Positions 13,341-24,727 of a stretch of DNA of 64,000 nt are shown here, piece by piece. A program made the translations under genes and the position numbers. The stretch is from assembly GCA_032622095.1 (NCBI GenBank), contig CP136064.1, positions 46,017,573 to 46,081,572 on the forward strand, in the 5' to 3' direction. Below the pieces are notes generated by a model that ran no database searches, was not told the DNA's origin, and worked only from the letters and a program-made list of their open reading frames with translations. Origin of the DNA: Siphonodentalium dalli. Lineage: Eukaryota; Mollusca; Scaphopoda; Gadilida; Siphonodentaliidae. Every line of letters starts with the position of its first letter. Position 1 is the first letter of the stretch.

Positions 13341-13929
13341 GTTACTATTGTCACCACTGACATCACCAGAAATATGGGATTTTTCTGTCACAAACTTGAC
13401 AAAAATATTGGCAAAAATTCACTTTTCAGGGTTCGACCATTTGTTCAAGTAAAATGCCACTATCTTTGGTATCAAAGGTGTTTATTGTTTTGGTCTATCT
13501 TAAGTGTGTCACACTGTGGTGTTTAAAGACTAAAATGCTCAAGATGGCTTCCAAAATGGCAACCAAATTTGTAAAAAGTTAAAAGTTAACATATCCCGAA
13601 CATAATTCTCTGCGTTATCCAAAAAAGATAGCAAATTGTGACTCACTTGGTTATTTTACGTATTAGTTAATTAACTGACAAATACGTTCTATTATATTTG
13701 TTCCAGTTCCGTATGGGGCATGACAAATTCATTTTAAAGTTGCAGTATGGATTTTTTCAAGGAACCTCTTTTGTGATTCTGGCCATATTATTGAAAAGAA
13801 ATGGGCAGAACTTTGAGACGGAACTGAGATGAACCATCATGATATGTGGGTATTCAGGCCCACTATGATACAAATTTGTCAACTGGATACAGAGTTGAAG
13901 CCAAGATGGCAGCCATGGAGTTACTCTAT

Positions 13930-14640
13930 CACCATAGATGAGGATAATAGGTACACAGGGAGTTATTGTATGGTCATGAATGATGTGTGGGTATATAGGG
14001 AGTCCCCTATTGGTGACGGTGGGACATATATTTATATATGTTGTGGATGTGTTATCATTGGTAGTGTATGGGGAGTAGATGTATGTTCATGGATGGCGTG
14101 TATATAACTTATGAGTGGCAAGTATAGAACTTATGAGTGGTCGTATGTGCGGGTATTGGTATATCTGGAAGGGTTGACCATTGGTATTGTACATATGTAT
14201 ACCTGGATTGACTCTATGGTCATGTGTATGGCGAATAGGTATACATGTAGTGGCTGTATGGTCCATGGTGAGGTGAATATGTATACAATGAGTGACTGTA
14301 TGATCGTGAATGTAGTGAATATGTATACATAGAGTGACTTTTTGGTCATGCGTCGGGTGTAGGTGTATACCTGGTGTTCATGCATGATGACTCGTGGCTG
14401 TATCGTCATTTGTGGTATGTACGGGTATAACCAAGTATGGCTGCATGATCAGGTGTACGTGTATAAAGTGGGTTACTATGTTGTCATTTGTGTGGTGTTT
14501 ATGTACATATGGAGTGACTTGGGTAATGGGTGGGTTGTACATGTGTATCTTGGGTGGCTATCGCTTTCTACAATAACTCAAGGCTATGTTAATCAATACA
14601 GAGGTCATGTCAGAGAGTTCTCCATCTTGATGGTGTTTAT
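13930..14640 (+). repeat. Degenerate ~42-bp minisatellite, left arm of foldback
   Basis: Diverged units carrying GTATACATG, GTGACTGTATGGTCATG-like and GAATAGGTATACA motifs. It is the inverted counterpart of the longer array at 14660-16370. The many small open frames rich in Tyr, Val, Met and Trp here are by-products of the repeat. Confidence 0.6.
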
Positions 14641-14659
14641 GTAGATGGGGGGCGTTAAG

Positions 14660-16370
14660 CGTGGAAAGCGATAGCCACCCATTAGCACACAGTCATTACA
14701 TATATACATAAACACCACAGACATAACAATATAGTGACCCACTGTATACATGTACACCTGACCCATGACCACGGATGACCATACAGCCATGCGTCACAAT
14801 GCAGGCACACCGGTTATACTCCTAAACATGACCCATAACCATATAGTCACTCCTTGTATACCCATTCATCTCACCATTGGCCATAAGGTCACCCCCTGTA
14901 TACCTATTCTCCAAACGCATGGTGCCATGGTCAAATAGACAATCAATATCTACATTAACACCACAACAATGGCCATAAAGTCATTCCGGTATACATATGC
15001 ACCTCACCAATGGCCATATAGCCACTCGCTTCATACTCATACCCTCACCCATGTCACCTGGTATACTCCTTCATCTGACCTATGGCCATATAGTCACCCC
15101 GTGTGTACCTATTCAAAACATTCATACATGATCATGGTCAATCCTTGTATACATATTCACCTCAACATTGACCATGTCACTCACTGTATCCCTATTTGTC
15201 ACACCATAGCCGAATAGCCACTCAAGATACACCCCATCCATGTCACTATAGTCACTCCATGTATGCATGTGCACCTCATCCATGGCCATATAGCCACTCG
15301 CTATATACTAATATCACTCGCCCATGGCAATAAAGCAACACGTGTGTATACTGGTAAAACCTACACATGACCATACCGCCACCACGAGTCACCAAACATG
15401 AGCACCAGGTATACTCATACGCCTGACACATGACCATTTAGTCACCCCTGTATATATGTTCATTACATTTGTGACCATACAGTCACTACTTGTATACCTA
15501 CATGTTCTCATCTCACAGTTAACCATACAGTCACTACTTGTATACCTATTTGACACATAGTCATATAACCACTCGATATACATATGCAGCTCACCCTAGA
15601 CTATAGATTCAATCCAGGTTTACATGTAAACCTGACTAATGGCCATTCAGCCCTTCCAGATATACAAAAAACCCGCACACACGACCACTCAAACACTCCA
15701 TACTTGCATATACACCTCACACATGACAATTTAGCAATTCACTACATAATCATACACGCCATCCATGATAATACAGCTAAGCCTTATACACCCACAAATG
15801 ATAATACATCCACGAGAGATATAAATATACATCCCACCATTACCACACGGGCACTCCCTATATACCCACACCCTCGATAATGTACACCCAGCTTACTCCA
15901 GGTATTCATATTCAGTAATGACCGTACAGTCATTCCATGTATACCTGTACACATTACCCGTAACCACAAAATCACTCCCTATTTATCCACACACACCATC
16001 CATGTTCGTACAGACAACACATGCACATACCACCCATGACCTTACAGTCACTCCATATATACATAATCAACACATAGATGACCATGTAGCTATATCCATA
16101 CACCACACCAATGACCATACAGGTACACCGGTTGCACCCGTACTGAATATACACAATCATACACCATAGAGTCACTCCATGTATACCGATTGACCTCACA
16201 CATTACCATGACCTCTCCCTGTATACCTAGATGCATTTTATCATGGACAACCCACTAATAACCATATATTCACTCATTGTATACCTACTCACATCAGTCA
16301 TGACATACAATAACTCCCTGTATACCTATTCACCTCACATATGATCATAGAGTAACTCCCTGGCTATGAT
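14660..16370 (+). repeat. Degenerate ~42-bp minisatellite, right arm of foldback
   Basis: About 40 diverged units built on GTATACCTATTCACCTCAC followed by CATGACCATATAGTCACTCC. Neighbouring units are typically 42-44 bp apart. The array is more than twice the length of its partner in the left arm, so one arm has expanded or the other has contracted. Confidence 0.65.
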
Positions 16371-17739
16371 CTTGGCATCCACACTGTATCATGTTGACAT
16401 TTTTTTTTATCATAATGGACCAGAATTGCCAAAGATTGTGATCCATCTCAGTTCTGTATCAAAGTTCTGCCCATTTCCTTTCAATAAATGTGGCCAAAAT
16501 TACAAAAGAGGTTCTCAGCAAAATTGCATACTTTAAAATGAATTTGTCATGATCCATACGGAACTGAGACAACCAGAATAGAACATGTAGTTGTCAGTTA
16601 ATTAACTAACATGTATAATAACCAAGTGAGTCACAATATGCTACCTTTTCGGATAATGCAGAGAATGTTCGGGATATATGTAAAAAATTAACATTCTACA
16701 AATTTGGTTGCCATTTTGGAAGCCATCTTGAGCAATTCAGTCTATAAACACTGTAGTGTGACACATTTAAAATAGACCAAAACAATAAACACCTTTCAAT
16801 CCAAAGATAGTTATATTTTACCTGAAAAAATGGTCCAAACCTGAAAAGTTAATTTTTGCCAATGTTTATGTCAAGTTTTTGAGAGAAAAATCCAATATTT
16901 TTGACGATGTCAGGGGTGACAATAGTAACAATTAACCATGGTGCATCAGACATGTTAGTATTCAATGTATAGAATGCAGAATAGCCAATTTTATACATCA
17001 ACCACAACTTGTAAGCGATTGGAGGACACGCTGGTGTAATATTTACCATTTTCCATATTTTGGCGGCCATATTGGCAGCCATTTTGAGCCAAAGTAAGAA
17101 TTTTGGTTCCAGTGATTTGGAATATTAATAGTTAATGATATGCCTCACTTACATTACAAACTTCTGTTCATTTCTTGTTGAAATATGACTAGAATCCCAA
17201 TTGTGATTTTTTGTGAAATTTTATACCGCATTCTGTAAAATCGAAATTTTGAGGGATCGGAAGGGGTTAGGACCCCAATAATTGCATATTTCGTTGCTCC
17301 AATGATCAGTTAATATACAAAACACAAAATAAAGTTGCATTACTCAACCAGTTCCAAACAGCATGAATTGATCTAGAAGATATTTGTGAAAAAATGTTAT
17401 ATTTGCAACTTCCGGTGGCCATTTTGGCGGCCATCTTGGATGGTGAGTATCAATTTTGGCTCAAAAATGTGTCATTATGTCTCAGCTTCACGAAAATATA
17501 TACATTTGTATACATTTTACAAGATTTCCCGCTATAATTTGCATAAAACTGACTTAGGGTCTGGGCTGAAAAACGGCGGCCATTATGGACGCCATCTTGT
17601 CTGGAGTCTACACAGCCACTTTTTGTTCTTGTCAACATTGCTTAAAAGTTGAAGGACATAATAAGGAACAAAACGAGTGGGGTGAAGTTAAGTCCCAGGG
17701 GGGGGGGGTGCAAGGGTACCCCTATTAGCTCCCGGACTA

Positions 17740-18290
17740 CATCCGATTGTCACCAAACTTCATATGGATTTTCGGGGTGACCTCTACGAAATTCGTTAAA
17801 AAAACATGGCCGCCAGCAGCCATCTTGTATTTCAAATTTGAATTAATCGCCGCACCCTGCCGCCCGCATTTATTGGAGAATTGTTTTGAAAATTTAGAGG
17901 CATGTTTTGGATCACCTCCAGATATAGGAGCTATCAAATTTGAACGATTTTCGATGAAAAAAATGGTCACCAGCATCCATGCATGACTAAATCCTTTGCC
18001 ACACACACCCTGGTGTCATTTTTCCGTATTTCATTGAAAAACATGGCCACCAGCAGCCATCTTGGATTTTACTCTTTGTATCACTAAATCATTTGGCACA
18101 CCCTATATATGGGCTACCGTACCTGCCTCATCCAATCATCACCAAACTTCATATGGCACTTGAGGGTGCTTCGGGATTATCTCTTTATCAGAGCCATCTA
18201 TTTCCCCCCCCAACCAAAATTCATTAAACAACATGGGTGCCAGCTGATGACTACTACTTATTTGTTAAGTAAAATTGTGAGCAGCCATTT
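17740..18290 (+). repeat. Family D tandem repeat, copy 2, right part
   Basis: Resumes the repeat interrupted by the 6.1-kb foldback: CATCCGATTGTCACCAAAC, GATTTTCGGGGTGACC, CAGCAGCCATCTTG and CACACCCTATATATGG. About three monomers of ~160 bp. 3' boundary approximate. Confidence 0.65.
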
Positions 18291-18669
18291 TTAATAGCAA
18301 GAACTGTTACAACAAAGAACCAGCCCAATGAATACAAATGTTGGTATGCAGACTTGACCACTCACACAGGGAGCAATCAACTGTAAATATAGGCCTCAGT
18401 ACTAGAGATCGCTGGCCAGCTGTGGATGGTTATGAAATATGACCTAAAACTCATCTGAGCCCAAAGGTTTATATCGGTTCTTGCAAAATGGATGCTCATA
18501 ATTTTCCAGCACACAACTAACATTCTGTTAGCATTCTTGAGGCAGTGTTGCTCTCAATTAAATAGTTAATCGAGCCTTTCAATAGTTCAGATCATGTACT
18601 TTTTTATGGCAGTTATTCATTTCCAATCAATTGGAATACTTGCTGAGAATGCTCCTCCCAAAATTTCCC
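18291..18669. other. Intergenic, nothing recognised
   Basis: Short unannotated stretch between a family D repeat and a B1 element. Confidence 0.35.
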
Positions 18670-18673
18670 TTAA

Positions 18674-19043
18674 CCCTTTACCCAACAGAAGGGCCCTGTG
18701 CCAATGCATTCTTTTATATATGCGAGTCGACCATAGGTCGCCTCGCATATATAAGAGAATGCATTGGCTTAACACATTAAAAATTCTAAAATCGTTAAAG
18801 AATGTAAGAAAAAATGGTAAAAAGTGTTTTTTTAGGCCAATGCATTCTCTTATATATGCGAGGCGACCTATGGTCGACTCGCATATATAAGAGAATGCAT
18901 TGGCACAGGGCATAACTGTAACTATCACAATGTGGTCAAGAAGCCGGTTCCAATGATATCCATATGTGTATGGTTCTATTGAGACAGACCGAAGATATTT
19001 TAGGCTGTTGAATATTTATTTGGCCGGTTTGTTGGGTAAAGGG
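18674..19043 (+). mobile_element. TTAA-type MITE, family B1, copy 1
   Basis: TTAA at 18670-18673 is followed by CCCTTTACCCAACA. The other end is TGTTGGGTAAAGGG followed by TAAA (a decayed TTAA). Two palindromes sit inside, at about 18702-18764 and 18837-18903, each built on CCAATGCATTCTCTTATATA and its complement around CGACCATAGGTCG. TTAA duplications with CCCTTT ends indicate a piggyBac-type non-autonomous element. The overlapping ~100-residue frames on both strands are artefacts of the palindromes. Confidence 0.8.
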
Positions 19044-20072
19044 TAAAAAATATGATTAGTCATATTTTTGACATGTATTGTTAAATAATATGCACGATGT
19101 GGTCTTCAAATAATGTAGATTCCTTCAGGTGGTGTACATGTACCAGCTTAACAATTAAGTAGTTTTTGTATAGGTCCATCTAAACTTTCCACATCCGGGT
19201 GATACCTGTAGGCTATGCATGGAATTAAACCTCTTAATCTGAATCCAGGCAACCATTATCACACATGTAATGTGCGAGACCCTACGAAATGAGAGTACGA
19301 AATGAGAGTAAGTGGGACAATTATCTGTGAAAGCAAAATGACAAACCCATGAAAATTACTATATAATTTACAAAAGAAATATCTCAATGTTTTCTCTATG
19401 GTTTGGAATTTATTGAAGTGTTATAAAGAAATTATGAAAATACAGCACCATAAATTTAGCCAAGCATCTTCTATTTATATTTACGTAAAATATTTGATGT
19501 CATAACAGCAGATGAAGTTTCAGTTTACACATATTAATGTAAGTATGCGCAATCCTTGAATCTAACACACAGTATGAAATTGAGCACTGATAGAACAGAA
19601 AATTAAGGTGCTCACTCAGGGAATATTGAAACTCGAGTTTGATGTTGTTCGTGAACAGCAGATTACCAAGACTGAAGAATGAGATCATGTAAATAAATTG
19701 ATGATTCGTATACATGTATACGGAGAATTGACCCAGGAACACGGTGATGTGATGTTCGTGGGTTTGGATTCCCACTCCCTGAAAATCGGAGCATGAGAAT
19801 CCTATTAACCCGCGAATAAGTTTCTGATCTGTTCTCAGAGTTTGATTTGAATACGGACTCATGTGCTTTGTTCCCTCAGGTATTGTAACTGCAAATACTA
19901 ATACTCTCTACTTCATAGCTGATATGCCAATTGTTCTCCAGCCATTACAAAGTAAAAGGAAACAAAAAATGCCGATGTTGTCATGTTTGTGATTAATGTC
20001 ATGGTATAATTAATTATAAGATTGCATAAAGGCTAAATTTATGCTACAGTAAACAGAGATATAGTTCAGTCT
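19044..20072. other. Region downstream of ARPC3, no second gene recognised
   Basis: A 120-codon minus-strand frame at 19500-19862 is the longest here. I do not recognise it, and its Phe/Tyr/His-rich composition looks like non-coding DNA. On the minus strand no good AATAAA lies close after the ARPC3 stop; the nearest variant is CATAAA near 20038. Confidence 0.4.
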
Positions 20073-20615
20073 CTACATTCCAGGTGCCGCCAAGCTCTTA
20101 TCCATAAACTTCCTCTTCACAAAACACATCCACCACTTGCTAGGTTTGTCGGAAACTTTATCCCCTTCTAAAAAGACTTTTTCACACACTCTCAGTCCAG
20201 TTTCTTGTCTGATTTGTAACAAATAATTCCGCATGTTATCTTCTTCTTGTCGATTCTTTGGCTTTGAGTACATAGCATTCAGCGGAAAGCCATCATCACC
20301 AGGAATTGGGTAGTTCTTCAATGCCAATGTGTACATTTCTTTTTGTCCAGTATTCTTCGTTGAACATCTTTGAAGCTTTTTCAAGCATTCTGTTATGTAT
20401 AAGGTGACGTAGATCATCACCCGGTCAGATTCACTTTTGATTTCGTAATTCTTGAAGAAAATGTTCGCCTTGAAATATTGTAAAGTCTCATCAATAATGT
20501 CGAACTCTCCCACCTCTTTTGGTGCGGGTCCCTTGTATTGTGTCCGAATGGGCAACAGGGCCATATTCCCCACCAACTGGGGTGGATTTGAAAAAGACGA
20601 GTGATATGCCGGCAT
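20073..20615 (-). CDS. ARPC3: Actin-related protein 2/3 complex subunit 3 (p21-Arc)
   Basis: Encodes a 180-residue protein, against 178 in the human family member. ARPC3 is a structural subunit of the seven-protein Arp2/3 complex, which nucleates branched actin filaments in the cytoplasm. The family is recognisable end to end: MPAYHSS at the N-terminus, GNMALLPIR and KGPAP, the central [13 protein letters not shown] and [38 protein letters not shown], and the C-terminal [17 protein letters not shown] chose the Met at 20615 because it gives the family's conserved N-terminus. An in-frame Met seven codons upstream (20636) would add MEILTEN, which the family lacks. The frame has no intron, no frameshift and no stop, and ends in TAG. 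Being intronless, it could be a retrocopy, but no poly(A) tail or target duplication is obvious and promoter-like motifs lie just upstream, so I read it as probably functional. Confidence 0.95.
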   Translation of the reverse strand: MPAYHSSFSNPPQLVGNMALLPIRTQYKGPAPKEVGEFDIIDETLQYFKANIFFKNYEIKSESDRVMIYVTLYITECLKKLQRCSTKNTGQKEMYTLALKNYPIPGDDGFPLNAMYSKPKNRQEEDNMRNYLLQIRQETGLRVCEKVFLEGDKVSDKPSKWWMCFVKRKFMDKSLAAPGM

Positions 20616-20639
20616 GTTTTCAGTGAGAATCTCCAAAAA

Positions 20640-20690
20640 TTTACTTCGCTTCCGGGTTGGTCACGTGATCAGATGACGCCCGATTAGGCA
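20640..20690 (-). promoter_or_regulatory. Putative ARPC3 promoter motifs (ETS, E-box, CRE half-site)
   Basis: Immediately upstream of the ARPC3 start the minus strand carries CCGGAAGC (20648-20655, ETS-type). The palindrome CACGTG (20662-20667, USF/E-box) and TGACG (20674-20678, CRE half-site) follow. This combination is common in housekeeping promoters. It may be bidirectional: a consensus plus-strand splice donor lies at 20753. Confidence 0.4.
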
Positions 20691-20752
20691 TGTTTAAAAT
20701 TAGTCGCAACAGCTCTGGTATGAGTCACACAATAGTGCTGTAAAAATCCCAG
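20690..20752 (+). other. Possible non-coding first exon ending at a consensus donor
   Basis: CCCAG followed by GTGAGT at 20753-20758 is a near-perfect splice donor on the plus strand, 138 bp from the ARPC3 start and divergent from it. The sequence before it is not open (ATGTTTAAA near 20690 runs into a stop), so it could only be 5' UTR. A link to YEATS4, the next plus-strand gene, is speculation. Confidence 0.2.
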
Positions 20753-21241
20753 GTGAGTTCGAATCGTGTAAAAAAAACATGACTTGATTTGTGTACAATT
20801 GTTCCGAGACGTATTGTCTAAGAATGACTGCAGCGATTATTTAACGAAAGAAATGTTAATGTTATCTCTTTACCGTCTTGATGCTACAACATTTAGAACT
20901 TGCCTAAACACATAAAGTAGTGACGTTTTGCACACAGCAGGTGCTTCCAGGCGGTCGTTTCGTACCGTGTGTTGGAAATGGGGAAAACACGGTATTTTAT
21001 ATATATATTTATATTATGTTTGTATAATTATTCATGTTTTGGAATGCGGCGAAAGATCTTAATAATAATGATTCTTATGAGATTTGCTTACATCGAATGT
21101 GAATAACAATCACGCTGACAATAGTATTCATCTGATTGACTACCACCTGGCTTCTTGATCACACCTTTTCGTGAGTTGTTTTTGTTGGAATCCTATAAGT
21201 AACATGAGATCCCCCATCATTTCATCATTCATCTCACAATC

Positions 21242-21325
21242 ATGTCTGACTTTCTCTCCGACGTTAATTGTATAGACTGTTCCAGAGAGGTTCGTCCGCG
21301 TCAACACGGTCTTCAATGTGAAGGT
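21242..21325 (+). pseudogene. Possible fragment of a Cys-rich transposon-borne domain
   Basis: The start of an 87-codon frame reads MSDFLSDVNCIDCSREVRP followed by RQHGLQCE. CxxC, then RPRQHGLQC, resembles the beginning of a Cys-rich domain common in unnamed mollusc transposon-linked proteins. Downstream of residue 28 the frame runs into the repeat that is duplicated at 26478 (YYILVPMLKK), so it is at best a broken remnant. Low confidence. Confidence 0.25.
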
Positions 21326-21683
21326 TATTATATCCTGGTTCCAATGCTCAAGAAGGAATCGGCAACGACAGACATGACAGTAAAGTTGGTTGGTGAAAAA
21401 AAGATGAAAAGGTACCAAAGACTCCAGTATCGGGAGAACCAGGCGCAACTATCTGCTTGTGGAGTAACTACGAAAACGGCGGCATCTCCACCAGTGGTCT
21501 GTTGAAGGCATGTTCAAAACTGTTTGCGCCAACAGTTGTTGTCATTGCTGTCGAGTCGGCTGATTGTTAATATCAAATATCATGTACGTCCCATATTGTT
21601 GTGTAAAATAATGTTGTTAATGTTAATATGTTATTGTTATTTTAAAATAAAGAATAAAGTATGAAATTAATACTGTTTTCTAC

Positions 21684-21830
21684 ATGGTACGAAACTACCA
21701 ATTGATTTTCTACATGGTACGAAACGACCAAACAATGCGGTACGAAACGACCAAAAAATATGGTACGAAACGACCAGATGGTACGAAACGTCCAGGTACG
21801 AAACGACCATGGTACGAAACGTCTAGAAGC
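21684..21830 (+). repeat. GGTACGAAACGACCA short tandem array
   Basis: Seven GGTACGAAAC units followed by GACC, GTCC, TACC or GTCT, with spacers of 1-20 bp. A complementary array occupies 26099-26270 and further units lie at 20952-20975 and 26872-26945. It translates as a false Tyr/Glu/Thr/Thr-rich frame. Confidence 0.65.
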
Positions 21831-22338
21831 CGTCAAAAAGCTAAAGTTTGTAGAAAAAAAAACAACAAAAAGTTGAAAAAGTACATTTTTATTTCCATAA
21901 AGACGTTGTCGTTTAGAAATATCGTGTAAGCATACAAATTCCCACTAATTCTCATTCCCTTTTTAAGCCTTTGCGGACTCATTAACTATGAAGCGGTCCT
22001 CATAAAACCCGAACACAACGGAACATAATCGAAGTTTACAAATAATGGGAAATGTAACAAATAAAGTTCATAGGCATATATTTACATACACCCAATATCG
22101 CTTCTGATTTCCCCATAGCGTTACGGTAGACACGCCCCATGAGTCAATGTGTTCATAAACCTATAAGGCTATATGTCTTATTATATATGAACGTAACGTC
22201 ACTTTCAATGTCGTTCATAGAATCATAGGTTTATGAAATCACGGGGGATTGTCGGACATGAACGATTGCTTGACTATTCAGCACGTCCGGATTTGGTTTG
22301 GTCAAAAATCAGTGTTGTTTCCCTGCACCTAAAACTCA

Positions 22339-22675
22339 TCTCCTCTGATAATACACAATGCGACCTGAGAAATATATCATTATTTATGGTAGAACGGCGT
22401 GTTGTCAATTTCTTATCATCCGCAACCGAAACTTAGTTGTTAGTTTCAGATATTATCATTCTTGAAATCAACACGTCTACATTCAATACAAGCTAAACAA
22501 GACATTTCCTCTGATTACACAACCCACGACCTCACAAATATATCATTTAATATGGGATCAGAACGGTGTGTTTCTTATCATCCACAAAAGAAACTTAATT
22601 GTTAGTTTCAGATATTATCATTCTTGAAATCAACACATCTACATTCATTACAAGCTAAACAAGAAATTTCGTCAT
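22339..22675 (+). repeat. ~170-bp tandem duplication
   Basis: TAGTTTCAGATATTATCATT followed by CTTGAAATCAACACRTCTAC occurs at about 22441 and 22610. The preceding stretches (CCTCTGATWAYACA, AATATATCATT, CTTATCATCC) also repeat. Two diverged copies. Confidence 0.6.
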
Positions 22676-22867
22676 ATGTGTATACTTTACTGTGAAATTG
22701 CGTTTTTGCGCTCTCCGGCAATTGATTCTCACAATGTTTGGTTTTCTAAAAAGCGAGGATTCAAACTTTCCGAACTGAACTCCATGCATTCATTTAAAGA
22801 TGAATAAATAGTGGGAAAGACAGACAATCCTAGTTGATAATGAATTTAAGTATATAAATATAAATAA

Positions 22868-22963
22868 ATGGGTTTTGACCGCGATAAAAATTCAGCAAAC
22901 TCTGCATGAACCCCTTTGGGTTTCATCCAGTTTGCTCGATTTTTCTCGCGGTCAAAATCCCAT
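22868..22963. repeat. Hairpin around GACCGCGA
   Basis: TGGGTTTTGACCGCGA and TCGCGGTCAAAATCCCA flank inner arms AGCAAACTCTGCATGAACCC and GGGTTTCATCCAGTTTGCTC. The whole is an imperfect ~95-bp palindrome with a tiny loop. Confidence 0.6.
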
Positions 22964-23147
22964 GACCACATTGAAACCGCCGTTCATTGCATTCCAACTA
23001 TTACTATACAAAGTTTGGTGGAGTTTGCGCCAATAATAAGTGTTTTATTTGATGTTTTGTAAAACGCATTTTGTGTTTGGCATAGAAAAGCCGAACACAA
23101 GCTTCTGTTCGGCACTCAGTCACTGGTAATTAATGAACACATAGATT

Positions 23148-24016
23148 TGGCGTTATCTGGCGTTTGAGATATATAGATCTATATACAGTCTACTAAATAT
23201 ACGACCACCTCGTAAAGTTCATAGGCATATGTATTCATGTTCAAACTTAGTCGAAAATCTACGGGATAATAAAGATATCCATTCAATGTATAATAAATTT
23301 TGGACTAGTTCAAACTATTAATATACGAAATTTGGTGGAGTTTGGGTCAATAATGAGTGTTTTGTTAGATGTTTTGTATAATTCGTTTGTATAACTTCTA
23401 TCGTGGATTAGTTTATCCGCTGATAGGTGATAATTAATATCTGCCAGATGGGATTTCGCAGGCTTTATTGTTGATGGCTGTTCCTCACCTCTGATTGTTA
23501 AGTGTTTTGACAGTTAGTTGCAATCAGTGTTATAAACTGCAAACGAAACTAAATCGGACGATTTTTTTTGGTAAATAGGTTTATTGCAAATAAAATCCTT
23601 GGACGCAATTGAAAAAAGTTTGTCTGCAACTTTTAGGATACTGCAAGAACTATATTTTCATAGCAAGATTGTTTCTTGTAACAGAATGTAAAATGTTCTT
23701 GTTTCGGGTGTTGCACATTCGCAAGAAAAACATGTTTTGTTAGCCGTTTTCGTCTGAATTCTCACTAAAATATTATTTTTTCCTGTTATTATTTACAAGT
23801 CCATTCAGACTAAAAGGAATATGTTAAAATCTTTCAATAAACACCTTGGAATTTTCGAACTGGCATCTCACAGCCTTGATTTTAGTTTATTTAATGAATG
23901 TCAGTCTTTGACTACCAGGGAGGGAAATTCAGGCACAGGAGGTGGTCGTATATTTAGACTTTAGTAAACTATATATAGACTAAAATATCTCAAACGCCAG
24001 ATACATAACGGCTTTG
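23148..24016. repeat. Inner inverted pair (CGTTTGAGATAT / ATATCTCAAACG)
   Basis: Left arm TCTGGCGTTTGAGATATATA through AAATATACGACCACCT; right arm AGGTGGTCGTATATTTAGAC through ATATCTCAAACGCCAGATA. The arms are ~75 bp and the spacer ~710 bp. It lies completely inside the foldback at 21995-24658. Confidence 0.6.
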
Positions 24017-24727
24017 TGGAACAGGTCATGCAGGTTATATGGGTTTGCGATGGGATTAATATAATTTTTGAGTTGTATGGCCTCAAATATGGTATTTCAT
24101 CTCACAAGTTCTGTGTCACAAGGCAAATGTGGCTAAGTCCATACAATGGAACACACCTGTTGTATAAGAATATGTTTGTCTTCTTGATACATAAAGTAAT
24201 AATTTTTTGTGGACAATATAGTGAGGAAACTAATAAAACAGCAAGATAGCCCTTCGTTTTGCTTGAGGTTTGGCACTTTTTTTTCTCATAAATGTCTTGT
24301 CTGGCGTCATCCGACAATAGACCAAAAAAAAATTTAATCAGCCATGTCCAGATGACATGTCAGTCCAAAGCCGGGATACATTGGTGACGGAAATTGTTAA
24401 ACGCAAAACACATGCCTTTCATAAAAAGATAGGCCCAGCATTAATCGCTACTTGGTCTATGTGTTAATTAATTACTGGTGAATGACTGAATGCCGAACAG
24501 AAGCTTGTGTTCGGCTTTTCTATGCCAAACTCCACCAAACTTCGTATAGTAATAGTATGAACATGAATACACATGCCTATGAATTTTATTTGTTATATTT
24601 CCCATTATTTGGACTTCTGTTCGGTTATGTTCGGTTGTGTTCGGCTTTTATGAGGACCCCGATTAAGGCCATTTCCCCCCAAATTTGATGGAGTCAAAAT
24701 AAAGGATTCTCAATCTCATTCTGTTCA

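Larger units (their letters stand above)
11604..17739. mobile_element. 6.1-kb foldback transposon with minisatellite arms
   Basis: A very long inverted repeat. Ends are TAGTCCGGGAGCTAATAG at the left and its near-complement at the right. Next come inverted landmarks: a C-run near 11636 against a G-run near 17700, CCTTATTATGTCCTTCAAC, CATCATGGCCGCCGTTTTT, TCAAAATGGCTGCGAAAATG and GAACTGAGATG, each with a complement in the other half. The centre is near 14615, where GGGTGGCTATCGCTTTC (about 14553) faces GAAAGCGATAGCCACCC (about 14664). The innermost parts of both arms are ~42-bp minisatellites. The flanks show a 3-bp CAT duplication (11601-11603, 17740-17742), confirmed by intact family D copies that read straight through. 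No transposase frame is seen, so it is probably non-autonomous. The superfamily is unknown: 3-bp duplications occur in Harbinger and CACTA elements, but the ends match neither clearly. Confidence 0.8.
21995..24658. mobile_element. Foldback element with GGTCCTCATAAAA ends
   Basis: Left end GGTCCTCATAAAACCCGAAC; right end its near-complement, with alternating CCGAACACAACCGAACATA units. The arms extend ~95 bp on each side to TTCATAGGCAT. Parts of the arm recur inside, around 23080-23235 and 24490-24570 (GCCGAACACAAGCTTCTGTT). A second inverted pair lies wholly inside, at 23148-24016. A ~170-bp segment is tandemly duplicated at about 22339-22675, and a hairpin lies at 22868-22963. No coding region. 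Confidence 0.6.

Noticed and set aside
13829-14644. Several overlapping Tyr/Met/Val-rich frames
   Set aside because: They are translations of the ~42-bp minisatellite in the foldback arm.
18594-18928. ~100-codon frames on both strands
   Set aside because: Both are translations of the B1 palindromic cores, which read open in either direction.
19500-19862. 120-codon minus-strand gene downstream of ARPC3
   Set aside because: No recognisable motif, unusual composition and no splice or polyadenylation context.
20689-20752. YEATS4 first coding exon beginning ATGTTTAAA
   Set aside because: The first bases resemble the human start, but the frame hits a stop before the donor. An earlier GTATGAGT donor would be in the wrong phase for the exon at 29949.
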